This document shows positions 1 to 6,734 of a stretch of 64,000 bases of DNA, one piece after another. This DNA comes from Adlercreutzia mucosicola DSM 19490 (GTDB lineage: Bacteria; Actinomycetota; Coriobacteriia; Coriobacteriales; Eggerthellaceae): assembly GCF_000422625.1 (NCBI RefSeq), contig NZ_AUGK01000014.1, positions 34,843-98,842 on the forward strand, in the 5' to 3' direction. Numbering within the stretch: position 1 is the stretch's first letter; every line of letters starts with the position of its first letter. A program made the position numbers and the translations under genes. The notes under the pieces are model-generated. The model was not told the origin of the DNA. It ran no database searches and was given only the letters and a program-made list of their open reading frames with translations.

Positions 1-112
1 TGGCGGTGTAGCCGCACAGGGCGGCCAGGTCGCGGAAGAGCACCATCGGCTCCCCCTCGACCATGACGGCGCGCACGCTGGCGCCGTCGCGCTTGAACGT
101 CTTGATGTCCAT
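1..112 (-). CDS. Phage antirepressor, Bro-N family (N-terminal fragment, cut by window edge)
   Basis: The 37 visible residues begin MDIKTFKRDGASVRAVMV and continue with EGEPMVLFRDLAALCGYTA. The pattern of a short beta strand, 'G.P.vlf.DLA..cGY' and so on is typical of Bro-N/KilA-type antirepressors, which bind DNA and interfere with phage repressors. The start ATG is preceded by an AGGAG/AAAGGA ribosome site. It lies only 24 bp downstream of the tRNA-Arg gene on the same strand, so the two probably share a transcript. The C-terminal half is missing, so the subfamily cannot be assigned. Confidence 0.6.
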   Translation of the reverse strand, partial: MDIKTFKRDGASVRAVMVEGEPMVLFRDLAALCGYTA

Positions 113-136
113 AGGGTCTTTCCTTTCTCCTTGGAA

Positions 137-211
137 TGGGGCCCCCGCCGGGAATCGAACCCGGACGCCCGGCTTAGGAGGCCGGCGCTCTGTCCGTTGA
201 GCCACGGGGGC
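137..211 (-). tRNA. tRNA-Arg (anticodon CCT)
   Basis: On the minus strand a full cloverleaf can be drawn: acceptor GCCCCCG/CGGGGGC, anticodon stem CCGGC/GCCGG with loop CTCCTAA (anticodon CCT, reads AGG), T arm CCGGG-TTCGAAT-CCCGG, and an encoded CCA end. It sits inside the leftward early operon of the prophage, between an XRE regulator and the antirepressor, with no gap for an independent host unit. A phage-borne tRNA for the AGG codon fits the AGG-rich codon use of the adjoining phage genes. Confidence 0.93.
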
Positions 212-293
212 GGTTCTCCTTCCGGGGTCGCTTTTCCGGCCAGCGTTCCCGGCAGTCGGCCATTCGGTTGTCAAGGTGCGGGGCCGCGGGCCC

Positions 294-512
294 CTAGCGG
301 GGCGGCACGCGCCCGGAGAGCTCGTCCAGGCCCATGCCGAAGAACTCGGCCAGCGTCAGCGCGTTCTCGAAGCTCATGCCGCTCTTGCCGCGCTCGTAGC
401 CGGCCAGCGTGGTCTGCGCGATGCCGGTGGCCTCGGCCAGCTCGGCCTGCGTCAGCCCCCGGCGCGCCCGCTCCGCGCGGATCGTCGCCCCCACGTGGAC
501 TGCGTCCATCAT
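294..512 (-). CDS. XRE-family helix-turn-helix regulator (Cro-like)
   Basis: A 72-residue protein consisting almost only of an HTH_3 domain. IRAERARRGLTQAELAEATG and the following IAQTTLAGYERGKSGMS give the typical five-helix lambda-repressor fold (helix 2-3 around residues 20-40). Its ATG overlaps the stop of the upstream small membrane gene (ATGA). It is in the leftward operon opposite the CI-type gene at 1601, so a Cro or early-regulator role is likely by position. The binding site is not known. Confidence 0.8.
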   Translation of the reverse strand: MMDAVHVGATIRAERARRGLTQAELAEATGIAQTTLAGYERGKSGMSFENALTLAEFFGMGLDELSGRVPPR

Positions 513-682
513 TCGCCATCACCTCCCCTCCGCTTCTCCGCGAGCTTCCAGCCCACGCAGACGCCGCAGCACAGGAGACTCATCGCCATGAACGGCGTGG
601 CCGCTATGGCGTTTCCCGTCGCCAATAAGGCGTACATGGCCGCTATGCTCGACCACCAGATGACCTGGAAAAGAACACCCAT
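509..682 (-). CDS. Small membrane protein, 57 aa
   Basis: This short gene starts MGVLFQVIWWSSIAAMYALL and has two hydrophobic stretches (about residues 3-22 and 26-45), followed by a basic tail WKLAEKRR. The stop overlaps the next start by 4 bp, and it begins 3 bp after the upstream gene ends, so it is translationally coupled within the leftward operon. The two-helix topology resembles small holins or superinfection-exclusion peptides, but no family is recognised. Confidence 0.6.
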   Translation of the reverse strand: MGVLFQVIWWSSIAAMYALLATGNAIAATPFMAMSLLCCGVCVGWKLAEKRRGGDGE

Positions 683-685
683 CGC

Positions 686-967
686 CTACTCCGCCTCCCC
701 GCAGAACTCCGCCTCTAGCTCGGCCGCGATCTCGGCGGCAAGGGCCGCCGCCCCGTCCGCGGCGAAGTCGAGGCCCCGCTCCCAGGCGTACACCTCTCGG
801 CCAACCTCGTCGCGGATGTGCAGCTTCGACACGTTGCCGCCCCCGGGGAATCGATCCGTGGGGATGCCGAAAACACTGGGCAGGTCGTACACCTTGGCGT
901 CGAAGGCGTGGCCCTCGTCCGTGCTGCCGCTCACCCAGCCCATCGTGTCGCGTCTCCCGATCTCCAT
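686..967 (-). CDS. Hypothetical phage protein, 93 aa
   Basis: The chosen start reads MEIGRRDTMGWVSGSTDEGH and has an AGGAAGGAG ribosome site 8 nt upstream. A reading frame open further upstream lacks such a site and runs antisense to the 58-aa gene at 1052. The C-terminus is an Ala/Glu-rich helix. It lies in the leftward early operon. No domain is recognised. Confidence 0.65.
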   Translation of the reverse strand: MEIGRRDTMGWVSGSTDEGHAFDAKVYDLPSVFGIPTDRFPGGGNVSKLHIRDEVGREVYAWERGLDFAADGAAALAAEIAAELEAEFCGEAE

Positions 968-1051
968 GGCCCAGCTCCTTCCTAGTCGCGGAACCGGATA
1001 CCCCGCGCTGCGGCGGCCTGGTAGAATCACCTCGGAAGGAGGTGATAGAAA

Positions 1052-1228
1052 ATGTCGGACAAGTACTTGGACTACGCCATCCAACTCGCCGCCGGCGCGC
1101 TCGCCGGCGGGAAGGTCGATCGCCCCGAGGAGGCGGTGGACTTCGCCGAGGACTGTTACAAGCACCTGGCGCGCCTCGGCGAGAGGTTGGAGGATCTGGA
1201 GCAGATGCACCGGGCCAACGGGATCTAG
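1052..1228 (+). CDS. Small hypothetical protein, 58 aa, opposite to the early operon
   Basis: An ATG preceded by a near-perfect AAGGAGGTGA ribosome site opens a 58-residue acidic/helical protein (MSDKYLDYAIQLAAGALAGG, then a charged amphipathic helix ending HRANGI). It is encoded opposite to its neighbours and overlaps the end of the 1225-1413 gene by 4 bp. The strong ribosome site and protein-like composition argue it is real. No function is assigned. Confidence 0.55.
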   Translation: MSDKYLDYAIQLAAGALAGGKVDRPEEAVDFAEDCYKHLARLGERLEDLEQMHRANGI

Positions 1229-1413
1229 CTCCTCCACGCTCTCACCAGATCGGCCAGGGCGCTCACCATGCTCGCCCTGACCGCCTGGTACTTCTCCCTC
1301 TTCAGGGCCTCGGCAATAAGTTCGGCAGTCTGCACCGTCGCCTCGCAGAGGGCTTGGCGCACCGCCATCTCGTCTTGCGTGATCATCGCTTCTTCGCTTG
1401 CGTCTTTTTCCAT
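1225..1413 (-). CDS. Small hypothetical phage protein, 62 aa (first gene of leftward operon)
   Basis: Starting at an ATG with an AAGGGAG ribosome site, the product (MEKDASEEAMITQDEMAVRQ...) is a mostly helical, charged protein. It is the first gene downstream of the leftward promoter at 1503-1530 and so is probably the first lytic-side gene. No family is recognised. Confidence 0.6.
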   Translation of the reverse strand: MEKDASEEAMITQDEMAVRQALCEATVQTAELIAEALKREKYQAVRASMVSALADLVRAWRS

Positions 1414-1447
1414 ATGCGGCTCCCTTCCGGTCGCCGCAGCGCGGGGT

Positions 1448-1464
1448 ATTCGGTTCTCAAGGTG
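1448..1464. repeat. Repeated prophage leader motif
   Basis: The 17-bp ATTCGGTTCTCAAGGTG here recurs with one change at 262-278 upstream of the tRNA-Arg. The adjoining GGTCGCCGCAGCGCGGGG has a near-perfect inverted copy at about 990-1017 in front of the 58-aa gene. The copies lie at 5' ends of prophage transcription or translation units and could be regulatory. Confidence 0.5.
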
Positions 1465-1479
1465 TCGTGTTTTTAATTC

Positions 1480-1578
1480 GTTCCGAACTAAAAACAAGGC
1501 ATATATTAGTCATTCTGAACTACTTGTCAACGATTTTTTGAAAAATATCTTGCCTATTTTGTTCAGTGTGAATAAAAT
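1480..1578. promoter_or_regulatory. Divergent immunity-switch promoters with three operator-like sites
   Basis: Rightward promoter: TTGCCT (1550-1555), 17 bp, TAAAAT (1573-1578). Leftward promoter: TTGACA (complement of 1525-1530), 16 bp, TAATAT (complement of 1503-1508). Operator-like palindromes are GTTCCGAAC (1480-1488), ATTCTGAAC (1512-1520, inside the leftward promoter) and GTTCAGTGTGAAT (1561-1573, inside the rightward promoter). The arrangement is that of a lambda-type switch, with the XRE protein at 1601 as the probable binder. Confidence 0.65.
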
Positions 1579-1600
1579 TTCGCTACGAAAGGAGGGAGGC

Positions 1601-1981
1601 ATGAAAACGCAGCTCCAACGAATTAGGAAAGAAAAAGGTTTCAAGAGCGCGAAGGCGTTTGCTGAACACATTGGAATGAGCAAGAACACCTACACCAACT
1701 ACGAGCAAGGAACGAGGCCTCTAACCCTTGAACTAGCCTGGGAGTTCGCCGACGCGCTGGAGTGCACGCTGGACGAGCTGGCGGGCCGCGAGTGGCCAGC
1801 CCCCGTCTTCTCAGACCCCGGCCAGGCCGCCCTGAACGGATACTGGGAGTCGATGAACGACGACGGCCGCGATGCCCTGGTGCACACGGCTAGGCTTATG
1901 AGCGGGTCTCCGGACACGCGTATCGAAAAAGATAGGCCCGCACATGATGGAGTACCGGCCGAGGTGGAGAGGAGCGCGTAG
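1601..1981 (+). CDS. XRE-family repressor (CI-like)
   Basis: 126 residues. The N-terminal HTH (LQRIRKEKGFKSAKAFAEHI, then GMSKNTYTNYEQGTRPLT) spans about residues 4-58, followed by a short acidic/polar C-terminal part without a RecA-cleavable peptidase domain. The start ATG follows a GGAGGGAGG ribosome site. It is divergent from the early operon across operator-like palindromes and is followed directly by the 1982 gene. It is probably the lysogeny repressor. The absence of an S24 domain suggests derepression by an antirepressor (one lies at 1-112) rather than by RecA. Confidence 0.75.
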   Translation: MKTQLQRIRKEKGFKSAKAFAEHIGMSKNTYTNYEQGTRPLTLELAWEFADALECTLDELAGREWPAPVFSDPGQAALNGYWESMNDDGRDALVHTARLMSGSPDTRIEKDRPAHDGVPAEVERSA

Positions 1982-3067
1982 GTGAGAATGGAGGGAAAGA
2001 GGATCAGCTTTTGGGAGAGGGCGGCTGACTGCAAGCCCCTGATGGCCGTCGGCTCCGTGTGCAGCATCGTAGGCCTGCCGTTCTCCGCTCTCTCCTTGTC
2101 AGGCGTCCAGATGCCGGGGCTGCTCGATGCCGTCGGGCGAGCGTCGTTTGTCTGGCTGCCCATCCTCACGCTCGCCACAGGCTTCCTGATCGGCTGGAAC
2201 TCGCGCAGGTACCAGATGGCCAAAGACAACATCACCGCCGAGCGCATCGCGGAGCTGAAAGCGGAGAACGAAGAACTGGCCGCCAGGAACAAGAGACTCG
2301 CCAAGCGGCCTTCGGGGGAGCAGTTCGATTTTCTCCAGGCGCGGCTTAAAAAGTACGAGGACAAAAGGAGAAGGATCGAGCGGACGATCGACGGAATGAG
2401 CCCGGCGTGCGCCGCGTTGCTGTCGCGGCTCTACGACGCGGGGGAGGCCATCGACCGCCGCGACCCCTGGGTTCCCCGCATAGACCATGCCGCCCCGTGT
2501 CTCATCGCCCGCGGGCTGGTCGTCGAGAGGGACGACAAGCTCGTCCTCGACGCCGATGCGGAGGAGTACATCAGGGACACGCCGGGCCTGGCGGAGAAGC
2601 TAGCCGAGACGGCCGTCGACTGCCTCAGCGAGGACATCGAGATGCAGAGCCTGTTCGGCGACATCGATGCGGAAAACGCCCTCAGGGAGCAGGCGTCGGC
2701 CGATATCGAGGCCCTGCGGTCGGAGCCCTACTGGCAGAAGGTCATGCTCGCGTGTCTGCGGGACAAGGGGAGGGTGCTGCTGTTCCACGACCCCGCCGTC
2801 TCGACCGACCAGCTGGGCACCTTCGCCGAGGGGCGCTCGGAGGCCATGGGGCGCCTCGTGACGCTCGTCACCGTGGGCGCGGCGGGCACGAGGGTGGAAC
2901 TCTCGGACGAGGGGTCCTACGTCGTCGAAACGTGCCCCGAGCTGCTCCGGGACACCGACTGGAGGACGTTCGCCCCCATAGACCGCGAGTTCGCGGACGA
3001 CCCTGCCTGCAGCCCGTTCACCGTCACGTGCCAGGGCATGCAGTGGATGGTCAACGTGGATCTGTAG
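1982..3067 (+). CDS. Membrane-anchored coiled-coil protein of the lysogeny module
   Basis: 361 residues from a GTG abutting the repressor stop; an ATG two codons later (1988) is an alternative with GGAGAGGAG upstream. Two hydrophobic segments (about residues 17-38 and 52-72) are followed by a coiled coil (ITAERIAELKAENEELAARN and onward to about 140), and then by a globular cytosolic part. The architecture recalls SieB-type superinfection-exclusion proteins. Its place between repressor and integrase, expressed in the lysogen, fits a conversion or exclusion role. That function is inference only. Confidence 0.6.
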   Translation: MRMEGKRISFWERAADCKPLMAVGSVCSIVGLPFSALSLSGVQMPGLLDAVGRASFVWLPILTLATGFLIGWNSRRYQMAKDNITAERIAELKAENEELAARNKRLAKRPSGEQFDFLQARLKKYEDKRRRIERTIDGMSPACAALLSRLYDAGEAIDRRDPWVPRIDHAAPCLIARGLVVERDDKLVLDADAEEYIRDTPGLAEKLAETAVDCLSEDIEMQSLFGDIDAENALREQASADIEALRSEPYWQKVMLACLRDKGRVLLFHDPAVSTDQLGTFAEGRSEAMGRLVTLVTVGAAGTRVELSDEGSYVVETCPELLRDTDWRTFAPIDREFADDPACSPFTVTCQGMQWMVNVDL

Positions 3068-3077
3068 CGAGAAAGAA

Positions 3078-3114
3078 GGCCCCGCCCGATCTTTGGCGAG
3101 ACGGGGGCGGGGCC
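3078..3114 (+). terminator. GC-rich hairpin after the membrane coiled-coil gene
   Basis: GGCCCCGCCCG (3078-3088) pairs with CGGGGGCGGGGCC (3102-3114) across a 13-nt loop, with no T tract. It begins 11 bp after the stop at 3067. It makes the upstream start candidates of the integrase (TTG 3093, inside the loop) unlikely. Confidence 0.5.
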
Positions 3115-3161
3115 GCAAGGTGAATACCATCCGACAAGCGGAAGGCGGGGTGAATTGTACC

Positions 3162-4262
3162 ATGACCGTGACCGAGCGGGCGCTGGCGGACGGCACGATC
3201 GTCTACGACGTGCGCGAGTACGTGGGCTTCACGCGCGAGGGGAAGCCGGACCGCACCTGCGTGACGTGCCGCACGCGCGCGGAGGCCAAGGTGGAGCAGG
3301 CCAAGCTGATAGCGATGCGCGACGGGATGCGCAACCGGTCGGGCCGCTGCACCTTCGGCCAGTACGTGGACCGCGTGTTCTGGCCCGCCTGCGCCGGCCT
3401 GGAGGCGTCCAGCCGCGCCACCTACGAGCGCGAGCTGCGGCTGCGGCTGATACCGGCCTTCGAGAACGTGGACATCCGCGACATAGACCGCCCGCGCATC
3501 CAGCGCATGGTGGACGGCTGCGCCACCGAGAGCGTGGCCCGCAAGGCCGTGGGGCTGCTGAAGACCGTCCTGAACGAGGCGAAGGGCGACGGCCTCATCC
3601 TGTCGAACCCCGCCGAGGCGCGGTTCCGGATGCCGCCGCCGGGCCGCAGGCGCGACAACGGCGTCGTGATCACCACGTTCCAGGCCATGTCGCCGCTCCT
3701 CGCGGCCGTGGAGGACTACGGCGAGGACTCGGTCATGAAGGTGGCCTTCCTGGGCCTCCTGATGGGCCTCAGGCCCGAGGAGCGCTACGGCATGGACGAC
3801 GCCGACGTTGACGCCGCCGCCGGCACGGTGCTGGTGCGCCAGGCGTACACGCCCTCCTCGGCGGCCGAGGGCGGCAACAACCTGAAGGGCACCAAGACCG
3901 AGCGGGGCACGCGCCTGCTGCCCATGACCGGCCCCCTCCTGCAGAGGCTGCCGCTGCTGGACCGCAACCCCGGCGGTCCCTTCGTCCTCGGGGCGGCGGG
4001 CGGCCGCATATCGCCGTCGACGGCGCAGCACCGGTGGGCCCGCTTCCTGCGCTGGTGCTCGGAAACCGGGCGGGACGTGCCGCCCGTCACCATCGAGAAC
4101 ATGCGCCACAGCTTCGCGACGAGCTATCTGCACGCCGGCGGCTCGGTGGCCGACCTGTCGGTGATCCTCGGCCACGCGGACATCAACACCACCCTGAGGC
4201 GCTACGTGAGGCCCGGAGGGGCCGACGTGGCCCGCGGCATGGGGGCCGTGCCCTCGATCTGA
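3162..4262 (+). CDS. int: Tyrosine site-specific integrase
   Basis: About 366 residues. The N-terminal arm/SAM-like core-binding domain is followed by the catalytic domain. The Arg box is GLLMGLRPEER, the beta-hairpin Lys is in LKGTKTERGTR, and the C-terminal box is ENMRHSFATSYLHAG with LGHADINTTLRRYVRP carrying the Tyr nucleophile. The usual first His of the HxxR motif is replaced (TIENMRH). ATG 3162 has GGGGTGA 8 nt upstream; GTG 3150, GTG 3120 and TTG 3093 are in-frame alternatives, the last lying inside a hairpin. The gene ends near ssrA, so it probably drives integration there. Confidence 0.93.
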   Translation: MTVTERALADGTIVYDVREYVGFTREGKPDRTCVTCRTRAEAKVEQAKLIAMRDGMRNRSGRCTFGQYVDRVFWPACAGLEASSRATYERELRLRLIPAFENVDIRDIDRPRIQRMVDGCATESVARKAVGLLKTVLNEAKGDGLILSNPAEARFRMPPPGRRRDNGVVITTFQAMSPLLAAVEDYGEDSVMKVAFLGLLMGLRPEERYGMDDADVDAAAGTVLVRQAYTPSSAAEGGNNLKGTKTERGTRLLPMTGPLLQRLPLLDRNPGGPFVLGAAGGRISPSTAQHRWARFLRWCSETGRDVPPVTIENMRHSFATSYLHAGGSVADLSVILGHADINTTLRRYVRPGGADVARGMGAVPSI

Positions 4263-4320
4263 AGCACTCCCCCGCCGCCCTGTCAAGCGACGCGCCCTGG
4301 GTGTCCCGTTTTCGGTCAGA

Positions 4321-4398
4321 TTATTGGCTGTTTATTGGCTAAAGTTGTGAGAAGCTGCGAGAAATCCCAGGTCGTTTACAGCCAATAAATAGCCAATT
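4321..4398. repeat. Inverted TATTGGCT repeats (candidate attachment or arm sites)
   Basis: Two direct copies of ATTGGCT (4323-4339) face two inverted copies AGCCAAT (about 4380-4397), with TTGTGA-like flanks on both sides. The AT-rich block lies between the integrase stop and the tmRNA terminator, where integrase arm sites or one attachment half-site would be expected. The other attachment site is outside the window. Confidence 0.5.
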
Positions 4399-4433
4399 TC
4401 ACAATTCCTACATATTTCAAAAACGAAGAAAAA

Positions 4434-4469
4434 GCCCCTCTGACCAGGCAGGTTTCCGGTCAGAGGGGC
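4434..4469 (-). terminator. Rho-independent terminator of ssrA
   Basis: On the minus strand GCCCCTCTGACC pairs with GGTCAGAGGGGC and is followed by TTTTTCTTCG. It lies 10 bp after the CCA end of the tmRNA. Confidence 0.85.
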
Positions 4470-4479
4470 CGATTTTCGT

Positions 4480-4858
4480 TGGTGGAGCCGCGGAGAATCG
4501 AACTCCGGTCCATACTAAATCGTCCACGAGGCTCTACAAGCTTAGTTGGCGATCGGAGTTCGGAGCGGATCGGTTCGCCAACCAACGTGGCCGCTCCTAG
4601 TCGGTTCTCTCTTTTCCCGGGCCATACCGGCTACGTGCCCGGGAGCATTCCCCTGAAGTTGACGCCTTGGCCGGTTCGGGGAAACACCGGCCTCGGCGAT
4701 CACCAGGTTGCTGTTAGGCAGCCATGGCGGCCGGCATGTAGTAGCCGGTCTTAGCAGTGTTTTTGCCAATTAACTTGACGTTACCCCTGTTTAACGTGGC
4801 GAGGAGACCACGACCTGCTCCTCGTTTCGGACTTACCATGTCGAAACCAGTCGGCCCC
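4480..4858 (-). ncRNA. ssrA: Transfer-messenger RNA
   Basis: The tRNA-like ends are clear: 5' GGGGCCG pairs with CGGCTCC, T arm GGAGTTCGATTCTCC, encoded CCA at 4480-4482. The tag frame (complement of 4714-4767) encodes GKNTAKTGYYMPAAMAA followed by TAA; the hydrophobic ...AAMAA end is suited to ClpXP-type proteolysis. It rescues stalled ribosomes with SmpB, encoded 1.9 kb away on the same strand. The gene appears intact next to the prophage, as expected if integration restores its 3' end. Confidence 0.95.
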
Positions 4859-4875
4859 AATAAGGGTATCGATTC

Positions 4876-4903
4876 ATTGTAGCCGCCCCGGCCCCGCTGT
4901 CAA
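4876..4903 (-). promoter_or_regulatory. ssrA promoter
   Basis: Minus-strand TTGACA (complement of 4898-4903), 16 bp, TACAAT (complement of 4876-4881), placed 17 bp before the mature 5' end. This allows a short leader trimmed by RNase P. Confidence 0.8.
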
Positions 4904-4921
4904 GGGCGCAAACGATCGCCC

Positions 4922-5878
4922 CTAGGCCGCGGCCACGCACAGCAGCTCGGCGCCGCCCAGGTCGTAGTCGTCCATGCACGCGCTGCGCCGAGCCGGCTCC
5001 TCGTAGGTGCACCAGTAGTAGGTGCGCGTCGCCGCCGAGAAGCCATCGGAGAACAGGGTGTACTCGTAGCGGCCGTCGGTCATCTTCGCGCCGCCCTTGC
5101 ACATGGAGGCGCCCTCCAGTGTGCGGAACAGGCGCGTCACGTTGGCGTCCTCCCCTTCCTCAACCGGGTAGTTCGCATTCAGGAAGGCGACCCGCACAAA
5201 CCGGCTGGCCGGGTCGTAGCCGCCGGGGAAACCCACCATGCCGGCACCGGTGCCGAAGGCCTTCAAGGTGTCGCGGGTCCAGGTGACCGGCTCGGGATGC
5301 TCGCAGCTCACGTGCATATAGTTGCGCACGTTCTCGGCATGCCAGGGGAAGGGCGGCTGGTTGGTCAGCACGTCCAAACCGTTGTCGTAGACGTGCATGC
5401 CGTCAGCCTCGCACTCGATGACGAGGGACTCGGTGCCGTCGCCCACGATCCAGTGCAGGGGAGACACGGCCCACAGGTCGTTCACGGCCTTGTTCACGAT
5501 GGTGACGTTGCCCAGAGCCGCGCGCACCTCGGCCACGGTGGAGAACTGCGAGGCGATCCACAGCGGCACCTCGTAGGCGGCCAGGTTCACCGTACCTTCC
5601 ACGGGCTCGGGGGCGAACACCGCGTAGCCGGGGAAGTTCAGCCCCGCCACGGCCAGGCCCGCCTCGTTGGCGCAGTCGAAGTACAAAGGCGCCCCGGCCT
5701 CGATGATGGCCATGCCGATGCAGGCGTACTTCGGGCAGATGGTGCCCAGAAACGGCGACGGGATGCGGGCAGCGCGCGGCGTGATGACCACGCCCTCCCC
5801 GTAGTGCTCGCACCAATCCAGGTTGCGGCCGAAATACAGATTGCCCTTGCTGTCAGCGAAGCGAACGCCCGTACACAT
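4922..5878 (-). CDS. bsh: Choloylglycine hydrolase family: bile salt hydrolase
   Basis: 318 residues, the usual length. After Met removal Cys2 becomes the N-terminal nucleophile (MCTGVRF). Other Ntn-hydrolase residues are present: Arg18 and Asp21 in FGRNLDW, Asn81 in AGLNFPGYA, Asn173 in LTNQPPFPWH and Arg226/229 in SRFVRVAF. These match bile salt hydrolases more closely than penicillin V acylases. It would hydrolyse the glycine or taurine amide of conjugated bile salts. No signal peptide is seen, so it is cytoplasmic. It stands alone between ssrA and an acidic-protein gene, with a TAGGAG ribosome site. An SDR at 52588 may act on the same molecules. Confidence 0.88.
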   Translation of the reverse strand: MCTGVRFADSKGNLYFGRNLDWCEHYGEGVVITPRAARIPSPFLGTICPKYACIGMAIIEAGAPLYFDCANEAGLAVAGLNFPGYAVFAPEPVEGTVNLAAYEVPLWIASQFSTVAEVRAALGNVTIVNKAVNDLWAVSPLHWIVGDGTESLVIECEADGMHVYDNGLDVLTNQPPFPWHAENVRNYMHVSCEHPEPVTWTRDTLKAFGTGAGMVGFPGGYDPASRFVRVAFLNANYPVEEGEDANVTRLFRTLEGASMCKGGAKMTDGRYEYTLFSDGFSAATRTYYWCTYEEPARRSACMDDYDLGGAELLCVAAA

Positions 5879-5897
5879 GATGATCTCCTAACGACGA

Positions 5898-5928
5898 AAC
5901 GGGAGCGACCGGTCCGATCGCTCCCGTT
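5898..5928 (-). terminator. Hairpin between the acidic-protein gene and bsh
   Basis: AACGGGAGCGA (5898-5908) pairs perfectly with TCGCTCCCGTT (5918-5928) around a 9-nt loop. On the minus strand it is followed by TTTCGTCG, so it probably terminates the gene ending at 6004. Because it lies just 20 bp before the bsh start, a leader role is also possible. Confidence 0.6.
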
Positions 5929-6003
5929 CATAGTAGGGGCCGCGTCGCGCCCTGCACGGGCCGCGCGCCCCTTGGTTGCCGTTTTGACAGCGCCGCGTCG
6001 CCG

Positions 6004-6627
6004 TTACTTCTTTTTCTTCAGGAAGCTGAAAGAGTCGGCGATCTCGTCAAAGGTGTCCTTCAACTCGGAGGCCACGGCCACGCCGTCCTTGTAGATGGCG
6101 TTCACGTCTTTGGTGGCCGCGGCCACGCCCTCGCGGCTGATGCCCAAGTCGAACTCGTCGCCATCGGAGGTGCGCTCCACGCGCACGCCGTCGTCGTCAT
6201 TGTCCTCGTCGACGTAATAGTATTCCTGCTCGTTGCCGTCCTCATCGAGCAGCACGAATCCGATCTCGTTGTCGAACTCGTCCACGATGACCGCGTACAC
6301 GTCGCCGTCCTCGATCTCCATCTCGATGACCTCGCTCTCCTCCGCGGGAACCTCCTCGATGTGATAGCCCTCGGAGTGCAGGATGTCGGCGTCTTCCTCG
6401 TCCCGCACGGCGCGCTCGACTTCGTCTTCGTCCCAACCGTCGTAGTCCGCCTCGTTGTCGGTCATGAAGCTGTCGTAGGCGTGCTCCACATCGCTTTCCG
6501 CCGCGTCTTCGCCGAAGATCTCGTCCTCGTCGCTCTCCACGTCCTCAAGCTCGGTTTCCTGGTCGGTCCACTCGGCATCGGTCTCGCCGAGCTCTTCCAC
6601 ACTCTCCAGCTCTTCGTCCAGGCCCAT
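6004..6627 (-). CDS. Very acidic hypothetical protein, 207 aa
   Basis: The start MGLDEELESVEELGETDAEW has an AAAGGAG site. Residues 1-110 are extremely rich in Asp and Glu. A folded-looking segment follows (VYAVIVDEFDNEIGFVLLDE, then YYYVDEDNDDDG), ending in a helix and the tail FLKKKK. No signal or membrane segment is present. It lies between smpB and bsh on the same strand. No function is assigned. Confidence 0.7.
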   Translation of the reverse strand: MGLDEELESVEELGETDAEWTDQETELEDVESDEDEIFGEDAAESDVEHAYDSFMTDNEADYDGWDEDEVERAVRDEEDADILHSEGYHIEEVPAEESEVIEMEIEDGDVYAVIVDEFDNEIGFVLLDEDGNEQEYYYVDEDNDDDGVRVERTSDGDEFDLGISREGVAAATKDVNAIYKDGVAVASELKDTFDEIADSFSFLKKKK

Positions 6628-6734
6628 GGTGGCACTCCTTTTATCGTGTCCGTCCTTCAGGGCCGCCGCAGCGACCGCCCTTCTATGATGCCATCCCACC
6701 GCCCGACGCGCCCAGGCGGTGCGGTTTCGTTTCC

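Larger units (their letters stand above)
1..4470. mobile_element. Right end of an integrated prophage beside ssrA
   Basis: The segment carries an antirepressor fragment, a divergent repressor switch, small overlapping early genes and a tyrosine integrase whose stop lies about 220 bp before the 3' end of the tmRNA gene. ssrA is a well-known integration locus. Arginine codon AGG is frequent here (for example in the integrase catalytic region), whereas the housekeeping genes to the right mostly use CGC. The left end lies outside the window. No structural genes are visible, so this could also be another integrative element with phage-like control. Confidence 0.75.

Noticed and set aside
686..1237. 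183-aa version of the 93-aa phage gene
   Set aside because: The N-terminal extension is antisense to the 58-aa gene with a perfect ribosome site, and the inner ATG at 967 has its own AGGAAGGAG.
276..1280. Long plus-strand reading frame across the prophage early genes
   Set aside because: It is antisense to several short genes with good ribosome sites and overlaps, crosses the tRNA neighbourhood and has Arg/Ser/Pro-rich shadow composition.
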